A stretch of DNA of 7,048 nt, taken from the NCBI GenBank assembly GCA_964481485.1, contig CAYZVM010000274.1, positions 1 through 7,048 on the forward strand, given 5' to 3'. How positions within the stretch are numbered: position 1 is the first letter of the stretch; every line of letters begins with the position of its first letter. The notes below the pieces were generated by a model. That model ran no database searches. It saw only the letters and a program-made list of their open reading frames with translations, and was not told the DNA's origin. The stretch is from M3007 sp964481485. GTDB taxonomy: Bacteria > Bacteroidota > Bacteroidia > Chitinophagales > Saprospiraceae. Made by a program: the position numbers and the translations under genes. This document shows positions 1 through 4,455 of this stretch, one piece after another.

Positions 1-1017
1 TGCCTTGTCAATCCGAGGGCGTGCAAGGAAATAGGGATTGGTGATTTGGGATTGGAAATTGGGCGCCAACCAATCCCAAATCCCAAATCCCAAATCCCAA
101 AAAAAATCGCCGTCGTCGGCGCAGGCCCTGCCGGGCTTTCTGCCGCGACCGAGTTGGCGGCATTGGGGCATGAGGTTCACCTGTTCGAGGCGTCGGGCCA
201 AATCGGCGGCCAATTCAACATGGCCAAACTGATTCCGGGCAAGGAGGAGTTTTACGAGACGCTGCGTTATTTTGGGAAAATGATTGAAAAACACGGCGTT
301 CGGCTGCATTTGAATACCCGCGTTGATTCGGATTTTTTATTAAAAAACAACTTCTCAGAAGTCGTCGTCGCGACGGGCGTTTCTCCCAGAACGCCGAATA
401 TCGAAGGCATCGAACACCCGAAAGTGTTGTCGTACATTGACGTTTTGTTGCACAAAAAATCTGTCGGAAAAACGGTCGCCATCATCGGCGCGGGCGGGAT
501 AGGTTTTGACGTGGCAACTTTTTTGACGGCAGACGCCCAACCAACAACCGACAACCAACAAATAACAACTTATTGGCACGAATGGGGCGTTGACCCCACA
601 TACGCCCACCGCGGCGGCATCACCCAGCCTCAGCCCGAGCAGCCGCCTCGCCAAGTCTGGCTGCTCCAGCGCTCCAAAGGAAAAATCGGCGAGCGGCTCG
701 GCAAAACGACCGGCTGGGCGCACCGCCTGACCCTGAAAAGCCGGAGCGTACAAATGTGGCCGGAGATCAATTACCTGAAAATTGACGACGCAGGTTTACA
801 CATCACCGTCAAAGGTCAGCCGCAAATCCTTGACGTGGAAAACGTTGTGATTTGCGCCGGACAAAATCCCTTGCGCGATTTGTACGAGCCGCTCGTGCAA
901 GCCGGTATAAAAGTCCACCTCATCGGCGGGGCAAAAGAGGCGGGAGAATTGGACGCGAAACGGGCGATAGCGGAGGGGTGGCGAGTGGCGATGGGGGATT
1001 TACGGCCGACGAATTAG
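1..1017 (+). CDS. fadH: NADPH-dependent 2,4-dienoyl-CoA reductase, C-terminal part (5' end outside window)
   Basis: This enzyme reduces 2,4-dienoyl-CoA during beta-oxidation of unsaturated fatty acids, using FMN, a 4Fe-4S cluster, FAD and NADPH. The frame is open from base 1, giving 338 visible residues; the FMN TIM-barrel half lies upstream of the window. Residues 1-8 read CLVNPRAC, the family's signature at the end of the FeS region; by comparison with remembered E. coli FadH, Cys1 is the last cluster ligand. The FAD dinucleotide motif GAGPAG is at about 40-45, followed by GGQFNMAK and IPGKEEFYETLRYF. A second nucleotide motif, GAGGIG, is at 163-168. KTTGWAHR, VVICAGQNP and the C-terminal HLIGG and LDAKRAIAEG also match the family. 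A TTG at 46 could be mistaken for a start but lies inside the domain linker. Oddities: the linker (about residues 12-34) is a translated heptamer repeat and about 12 residues longer than I recall for E. coli, and residues 180-190 are translated low-complexity DNA. The stop overlaps the opposing remnant's stop. Confidence 0.93.
   Translation, partial: CLVNPRACKEIGIGDLGLEIGRQPIPNPKSQIPKKIAVVGAGPAGLSAATELAALGHEVHLFEASGQIGGQFNMAKLIPGKEEFYETLRYFGKMIEKHGVRLHLNTRVDSDFLLKNNFSEVVVATGVSPRTPNIEGIEHPKVLSYIDVLLHKKSVGKTVAIIGAGGIGFDVATFLTADAQPTTDNQQITTYWHEWGVDPTYAHRGGITQPQPEQPPRQVWLLQRSKGKIGERLGKTTGWAHRLTLKSRSVQMWPEINYLKIDDAGLHITVKGQPQILDVENVVICAGQNPLRDLYEPLVQAGIKVHLIGGAKEAGELDAKRAIAEGWRVAMGDLRPTN
34..101. 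repeat. Heptanucleotide repeat with hairpin, inside the fadH coding frame
   Basis: Bases 34-61 read as degenerate heptamers (GGGATTG, GTGATTT, GGGATTG, GAAATTG). Bases 74-101 are four exact copies of TCCCAAA, the opposite-strand version. The two halves form an inverted repeat: 43-55 (GATTTGGGATTGG) is perfectly complementary to 70-82. An inner 4-bp stem pairs 59-62 with 66-69 around a GCG loop, with an AAA bulge at 56-58. Seven is not a multiple of three, so the tract is translated as a 7-residue pattern (PNPKSQI). It sits between the FeS and FAD domains of FadH without breaking the frame. Heptamer repeats of this general style are known from cyanobacteria (STRRs); equivalence here is inferred. 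Confidence 0.85.
538..570. repeat. AACCAACAAC-type low-complexity tract within fadH
   Basis: The tract is made almost only of CAA/AAC/ACC steps and encodes QPTTDNQQITT, just after the NADPH-binding GAGGIG motif and before the conserved HEWG. It shares CCAACAACC and CAACCAACAA with the reverse complement of the repeat upstream of the DUF4286 gene (1750-1795). From memory, the same loop in E. coli FadH is nearly as long but of ordinary composition, so this looks like replacement or conversion of a loop rather than a large insertion. Confidence 0.6.
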
Positions 1018-1187
1018 GATTTTAACAATTCTTCCGCCGCCCCCAACACCCCGGCCTTTATCCGCGTCTCTTTCAACTCGCTCTCCGGCACCGACTCGCA
1101 GAGCAGCGTCGCCCCGGCAGAGAAGGAAAGCAGCCCGTCGCGGACGTGGGCAGTACGGATGGTGGTGGCCGTGTTTACGTCGCCATT
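1014..1187 (-). pseudogene. 3' remnant of a chorismate-binding enzyme (PabB/anthranilate synthase component I type)
   Basis: Only the last ~57 codons of a chorismate-utilising enzyme remain. The visible signature is GDVNTATTIRTAHVRDG, then SFSAGATLLCESVPESELKET and a C-terminal helix. This corresponds to the family's 'IRT...(A)GAG...SVPE.E..ET' block near the C-terminus, which forms part of the active site. Intact members are about 400-500 residues. Upstream on the minus strand the frame soon reaches a stop (near 1296). I checked the three minus frames over about 1190-1300 and found no further conserved blocks, such as a HPTPA-like motif. The TAA stop (1014-1016) overlaps the fadH TAG (1015-1017), so the 3' junction looks native while the 5' part is gone. 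The choice between PabB, TrpE and isochorismate synthase types is open. Confidence 0.6.
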
Positions 1188-1245
1188 CAAGATTGGGCTA
1201 TGCCAATAGCACAAAATTGTATCGGCACAGGGATGCAGGGATAGC

Positions 1246-1288
1246 AAAAAGATATCCGGTCGCGCAAGGGCAGGCCGGATGTTTTTTT
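1246..1288. terminator. Probable bidirectional intrinsic terminator
   Basis: ATCCGGTC (1254-1261) can pair with GGCCGGAT (1273-1280), an 8-bp stem with one G-T wobble and an 11-nt loop. On the plus strand it is followed by G and seven Ts (1282-1288). On the minus strand it is followed by ATC and five Ts (complement of 1246-1250). It could therefore end both fadH transcription from the left and DUF4286 transcription from the right. It lies about 240 bases past the fadH stop and about 140 past the DUF4286 stop, which leaves rather long 3' tails. Confidence 0.55.
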
Positions 1289-1347
1289 GAAGCAGTTATG
1301 AACGATGTGTGTGTACGGCAGGATTCTTCGAAAAAATCAGGAAAAAC

Positions 1348-1392
1348 AATCCGCTCAAATCTGTTTCATCCGTTCAATCCGTTTTCCCATCC
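1348..1392. repeat. Degenerate ~9-10 bp tandem repeat (ATCCGTTCA type)
   Basis: The word ATCYG or ATCC recurs starting at 1349, 1359, 1368, 1377 and 1389, giving spacings of 10, 9, 9 and 12. The best preserved units are ATCCGTTCA (1368-1376) and ATCCGTTTT (1377-1385). The tract sits in the 3' flank of the DUF4286 gene. It could be a decayed minisatellite; no function is evident. Confidence 0.5.
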
Positions 1393-1423
1393 TTCTGATT
1401 TGGCAGGTCACAACTTGCGTTTT

Positions 1424-1744
1424 TTACATTTTTTCGTTGTGGTCCATCAATTCCATCACCGAGCGAAAAGCCGCGAACTTTCCCTCGTACCGCTCCCGGT
1501 GCTGGCGCTGGAGTTCGGGCGCAAACTCCTCCTGATACCGCATCAGGTGCGCCATGTCTTTCACGAGGTACTGCACCGTATAAATTTCAGAATCAACGTG
1601 TTCGTGTCCGACGAGGCGCGACATCCGGTACGACACGAACATCCCGGTGGACATCACGTCGGGGATGTGGGTCTCGCGCATCCAGCGCACCCAGTCTTCA
1701 TGTATGTCGAGGTCAATGGTGATGGTGACGTTGTAGAGGAGCAT
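1424..1744 (-). CDS. DUF4286 family protein
   Basis: This is a 106-residue cytoplasmic protein with no signal peptide or membrane segment. It matches the DUF4286 family, small proteins common in Bacteroidota and of unknown function. Visible hallmarks are MLLYNVTITID at the N-terminus, DIHEDWVRWMRETHIPDVMSTGMF (about residues 13-36), a central IYTVQYLVKDM and the C-terminal block YQEEFAPELQRQH with RYEGKFAAFRSVMEL. The alternating strands and helices and the HIPDVMSTG segment resemble a ferredoxin-like, dimeric alpha/beta-barrel fold; that is inferred. Length is normal for the family. The ATG at 1744 is the first residue of the conserved MLLYNVT block, which fixes the start. There is no Shine-Dalgarno sequence; the leader is made of the low-complexity repeat at 1750-1795. 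Confidence 0.9.
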   Translation of the reverse strand: MLLYNVTITIDLDIHEDWVRWMRETHIPDVMSTGMFVSYRMSRLVGHEHVDSEIYTVQYLVKDMAHLMRYQEEFAPELQRQHRERYEGKFAAFRSVMELMDHNEKM

Positions 1745-1749
1745 GGGCT

Positions 1750-1795
1750 GGTTGGTTATTGGTTGTTGGTGTTAGTTGTTGGTTGTTGGTGTTAG
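1750..1795. repeat. GGTTGTTGGTGTTAG direct repeats upstream of DUF4286 gene
   Basis: Two identical 17-bp copies (TTGGTTGTTGGTGTTAG) lie at 1759-1775 and 1779-1795, a 20-bp period, preceded by a related GGTTGGTTATT at 1750-1760. On the minus strand the tract reads as AACCAACAAC-type DNA and begins only about 5 bases upstream of the DUF4286 ATG. It therefore fills most of the 77-bp gap to the lipoprotein gene, where a promoter or leader would be expected. Confidence 0.8.
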
Positions 1796-1821
1796 CCGCT
1801 TGATTTTCCGAGTTTTGGAAA

Positions 1822-2406
1822 TCATCGCCTTCGCAAAGTAGCGTGATAAGAAAACCTCGACCCATTTTCGCGTAGCATAAAAGTTTCTGTAAAATCTGTA
1901 TGATGGTGTGTCGCCTCAAAATTGCTCGTCTGCGGAAGCGATAAATCCTGAAAACATGGGAAATGCTTAGCCAAAATCCGGCGATCTGAAGGAGTAAACG
2001 GCGCTTCCACACTGACTGCCAGTAAATAACCTCGAAAGTCTTTTGCGGTATAGATCACTGTTCCATACCCGCCTTCGTCCGTCCAACTCGGCATCCGCAA
2101 ATAATCCTTCAGTGTTGGCCAATAATCCTGAAAAACGCCATTGGGGTCGGGTCGGCCAATCAGAAAATCACATATCACCGAATCTTGCTTGACACCCAAG
2201 ATAATTTTACCGCCGAAATCGGTGGTCAGGCAAATTGATTCGGTGTACGTTTTGGCAGTATCAAAATCGAATAAGCAGTTGACAATGGACGAAGAAGAAT
2301 CCCTTGGGAGTGACTTGCAATCGTTGAGTTGAGCCTCCGCTTGCGTCTTGTTTAGTTGCTGACACCCGAAGACGAAACAAAGAAAAATTATGGCTGAAAA
2401 TTTCAT
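1822..2406 (-). CDS. Small predicted lipoprotein of unknown function
   Basis: A 194-residue protein from the ATG at 2404-2406. This start is preferred over an upstream GTG (2445) because it places a classic lipoprotein signal at the very N-terminus: a Lys2 n-region, a hydrophobic stretch and the lipobox VFGC with lipid-accepting Cys15. The mature part is rich in Asp, Ser, Thr and aromatics and has several further cysteines (about 30, 44 and 59, and two more downstream), possibly disulphide-bonded after export. I recognise no family; GGKIILGVKQDS, DYWPTLKDYLRMPSW and EGGYGTVIYTAKDFRGYLLAVSVEAPF suggest a beta-rich domain. The C-terminus ends in three arginines. The gene is less GC-rich than its neighbours: hand counts give 45% for row 1921-1980 and 52% for 2281-2340, against 62% for 6781-6840 in the methyltransferase. 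It may be a recent arrival. Confidence 0.75.
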   Translation of the reverse strand: MKFSAIIFLCFVFGCQQLNKTQAEAQLNDCKSLPRDSSSSIVNCLFDFDTAKTYTESICLTTDFGGKIILGVKQDSVICDFLIGRPDPNGVFQDYWPTLKDYLRMPSWTDEGGYGTVIYTAKDFRGYLLAVSVEAPFTPSDRRILAKHFPCFQDLSLPQTSNFEATHHHTDFTETFMLRENGSRFSYHATLRRR

Positions 2407-2450
2407 TGGCTTAGAATGACATGTCCCAATAGATGAATCTCTCACTTCCC

Positions 2451-2579
2451 CTACATCTCCTTCAACTTCTTCTCCAATTCCAGCACTTTCTTCTGTAAAT
2501 CAGGCAGTTGTTTGAGCACCACGTGCGAGCGGATGAAATCTTTGTCGCCGATACAAGTACTCCCCACACATCTTGCCGC
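2451..2579 (-). pseudogene. 3' remnant of a gene, LpxD-like C-terminal tail
   Basis: The minus strand has an open frame of 42 codons ending at TAG (2451-2453) and bounded upstream by TGA (2580-2582). No in-frame ATG precedes the recognisable part. It reads IGDKDFIRSHVVLKQLPD followed by a charged heptad-like helix (LQKKVLELEKKLKEM). A 'DF.RS...(F/L)K.LPDL.K....LEKK' tail is what I associate with the C-terminus of Bacteroidota UDP-3-O-acylglucosamine N-acyltransferase (LpxD), whose last helix follows the hexapeptide-repeat domain. None of the hexapeptide repeats is present, so this can only be a remnant. The assignment rests on memory of a short motif; the coding texture of the fragment is more certain than its family. 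Confidence 0.4.
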
Positions 2580-2616
2580 TCACCTCCTCCGTCCGGAAAA
2601 ATAAAACAGCCTCAAC

Positions 2617-4296
2617 TCACTTGCCACAGCGCTCGATTAAATCTTGCACGGTCCGCGCTGCCTTCTTGGCTTTTTCAATCGAATCGAGCGAGATTTCCAC
2701 CCTGTTGGTGAAATCTTGTTTGCCGTCTTTGTAACGTTTCACTACTTTTTCATTGAAACGTGTAGGCAGCACGAGTTCGATGTTTTTGCCTTTTGCGTCA
2801 AATTTTACGGCTTTTGCGTCGAGACGGTCCAGGTCGAACTCGAATACTTCTTCCACGCTTTTTTTCTCCGAAATAGTCGTCGAGGTGAGTACCCAGCTAC
2901 AGTCTTTGCCAGTGTCGGCACGTTTGAGCGACACGACTTGGCGGTCTTTCAATGAAGGCATATCGGCCACCGCAGCGGCGAGCCAGTCGAAAGTTTCGGG
3001 CTGCACCTGCTGCGGGCACAGCGCGATGAGTTGCGGCAAAACGTGCTGCACCATCCGCGCCGCCTCCACGCTGCCCACCGGGATTTCGATATCATCGGCA
3101 TAAGTGACTATCTCTGCGCCAGTGCGCTGCACCTCGATAAGGTTGACTTTTTGCGCGGTGGCTGCCCGCACATTGATTTCGCGGCTGCTGATTTTCAAAT
3201 CTACCGTGTTGGGCTGCAAGTCGGCGAAGTGAAAATTGCGCTTGGTTTCTTCTTTCTGGCCGCCTTCTTCTTTGGTGGAAACAGCCGTGTAAGTGGTCAA
3301 GCACTCGGGCTTGAACGTTTGCTCGTAACTGTATTTATTGGCGCTGAATGGCTTGACCTGCTCGTTGATAAGTTGTATGCCTTGTTCAAAAGAGGTGATT
3401 TTGGGCATACGGGCGAGCAACTCTTTTTCTCCGGCGGGAGCGATTTTTTCGAGAGAACGGACGAGCAGTTTGCCCGCGTCGGGGTCGCGCACGAGGATGC
3501 GCACCGTGTTGTCGTATCCGTCGGGCTGGCCGTTTTTAAATGCCTGAACAAACCGAAGTTTGCGGCGTGTCTCGATTTCCACCCGAATCTGTTTGCCGGA
3601 GGTCTTAAACTCCACACCGAGTGAGTTGATGTCGCCCCAACTCCACGCGAAACGTTCGATTTCAGCAGCCGTTTTTCCCATTGTTTCTACTTCCAATATC
3701 GCGCGGTCGGGAAAATCCGGTGCGTGTTCGAGGCGTTGTTTCACCGTTTTTCCACCTGCTTCAACCGACGTAATCTGCTGTGCGATAAAGTCGTGTATGG
3801 CCGTCAGCCCTTCGGGGATTTGCAGGGATTTTTCCCACTGCTCTCTGGCAATCGGCGCGATTTCTTTCAAGATTTTCACGGCCTCGTCGGCGGTGTTGGC
3901 ATCGGGAAAATACATAAGCAGTGTGCTGCGGTAATTTTCCTGTTCGCCCTCTTTCCAATAGCCGATATAATCGCGGTCTTTTTCGGTGCGGCACAACACA
4001 CCTTGATACTTGTCTTTTGATTGGCGGGTAATCAGAAACGGGTTGAAATCGCCGAAATTGGCCTCGTACCGCTCCGTTTTTTGGCCTTTGCTGTTGCCCG
4101 TGTGTACTTCGAGCGTGGCGCGCCAGGGTGTGGCGGCATCCCATTTGAGTTGCTGGGTCACCTCGTTTTTGTCAATGGTGATAGCCGGTTTTAGCAGGGC
4201 ATTGAGTTGTTCGAGTTGGGCGCTCAAGTCAGATTGAGCAAGGCTCGGCAGCACACCGACGAGCAGCCACAGGGTGGTGAGAATATGATGTTTCAT
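2617..4296 (-). CDS. Secreted protein with four divergent ~130-residue repeats, function unknown
   Basis: A 559-residue protein from the ATG at 4294-4296. The open frame extends 47 codons upstream, but this Met starts a clear Sec signal peptide (MKHH, hydrophobic stretch, PSLAQ cleavage site near residue 20), and the extension would cross the palindromes at 4379-4420. The mature protein is built of four repeats: about 23-160, 161-299, 300-433 and 434-559. Each starts with a helix, then beta strands with an (F/W)x(F/W)xD(I/L/F) motif (FGDFNP 81, WGDINS 220, FADLQP 357, FDLDRL 487), a strand like (E/Q)IRVEIET, a 'V..(Y/F)K.G' turn (clear in R2 and R4, weaker in R1 and R3), an 'N.V.I.V.D...A' segment and a closing helix ending near a Cys in R3 and R4. 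I know no named domain for it. No catalytic motif or anchor is visible, so periplasmic or surface location is inferred. The next gene downstream is not close, so it is probably monocistronic. Confidence 0.85.
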   Translation of the reverse strand: MKHHILTTLWLLVGVLPSLAQSDLSAQLEQLNALLKPAITIDKNEVTQQLKWDAATPWRATLEVHTGNSKGQKTERYEANFGDFNPFLITRQSKDKYQGVLCRTEKDRDYIGYWKEGEQENYRSTLLMYFPDANTADEAVKILKEIAPIAREQWEKSLQIPEGLTAIHDFIAQQITSVEAGGKTVKQRLEHAPDFPDRAILEVETMGKTAAEIERFAWSWGDINSLGVEFKTSGKQIRVEIETRRKLRFVQAFKNGQPDGYDNTVRILVRDPDAGKLLVRSLEKIAPAGEKELLARMPKITSFEQGIQLINEQVKPFSANKYSYEQTFKPECLTTYTAVSTKEEGGQKEETKRNFHFADLQPNTVDLKISSREINVRAATAQKVNLIEVQRTGAEIVTYADDIEIPVGSVEAARMVQHVLPQLIALCPQQVQPETFDWLAAAVADMPSLKDRQVVSLKRADTGKDCSWVLTSTTISEKKSVEEVFEFDLDRLDAKAVKFDAKGKNIELVLPTRFNEKVVKRYKDGKQDFTNRVEISLDSIEKAKKAARTVQDLIERCGK

Positions 4297-4331
4297 GTTG
4301 GGAGAAAAAGTAGTTTTTAAAAAATGCTTTG

Positions 4332-4339
4332 CAAATATC
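4332..4339 (-). promoter_or_regulatory. Possible Bacteroidota -7 box for the four-repeat protein gene
   Basis: The minus strand reads GATATTTG, matching seven of eight positions of the Bacteroidota -7 consensus TAnnTTTG (two are free). It lies about 36 bases upstream of the chosen ATG at 4296, which would give a leader of roughly 28 bases. I could not find a convincing TTG at the -33 position, so this is tentative. Confidence 0.3.
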
Positions 4340-4378
4340 GGCATTGGTCGGGGTGTAGTTGGAATTGCCGCACTGTAA

Positions 4379-4420
4379 CCCGGAATGGCATTCCGGGGAC
4401 ACGCGGAATGGCATTCCGCG
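4379..4420. repeat. Twin palindromes with GGAATGGCATTCC core
   Basis: Two perfect palindromes lie side by side: 4379-4397 (arms CCCGGAATG and CATTCCGGG) and 4402-4420 (arms CGCGGAATG and CATTCCGCG), each with 9-bp arms around a single G, centres 23 bp apart. The core is identical. At the second position the pair changes from C-G to G-C with pairing kept, which suggests selection on structure. They sit 39-79 bp past the amylase stop and about 85-125 bp upstream of the next gene's ATG. They could stabilise or end the amylase mRNA, be REP-like dispersed elements, or bind a dimeric protein. No T-run follows either one, so simple intrinsic termination is not supported. Confidence 0.8.
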
Positions 4421-4455
4421 ATACATTTTCGCAACAATTTGAAATGCGCCCTTCT

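Larger units (their letters stand above)
1188..1423. other. Gene-poor spacer between convergent units
   Basis: No credible coding region is visible in this stretch. It starts where the chorismate-enzyme similarity ends, continues through a hairpin flanked by T- and A-runs (1246-1288), and then carries a degenerate ~9-10 bp repeat (1348-1392) before the end of the DUF4286 gene. One minus frame around 1200-1293 is open for about 30 codons but contains no motif I recognise as a protein family. The block may be a dispersed intergenic element; that is an inference from its texture and from its edge coinciding with the gene truncation. Confidence 0.5.

Noticed and set aside
46..1017. Treating the TTG at 46 as the start of a complete 323-residue oxidoreductase
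   Set aside because: The frame is open to base 1 and the CLVNPRAC signature of FadH precedes it, so the gene enters from outside the window.
1348..1392. CRISPR-like array
   Set aside because: Units are only about 9-10 bp and degenerate, without spacers of constant length. No cas genes are in the window.
1193..1795. Plus-strand open frame of 200 codons across the spacer and DUF4286 gene
   Set aside because: It covers the DUF4286 gene in antisense and reads through two low-complexity repeats. DUF4286 on the minus strand is a recognisable family.
1801..1824. Small hairpin (TGATTT-CC / GG-AAATCA) overlapping the lipoprotein stop codon
   Set aside because: The stem is AT-rich with a bulge and has no T-run on the minus strand, so it is not a convincing terminator.
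4297..4437. 47-codon N-terminal extension of the four-repeat protein
   Set aside because: It would bury the signal peptide and translate the twin palindromes; the ATG at 4296 begins a standard signal sequence.
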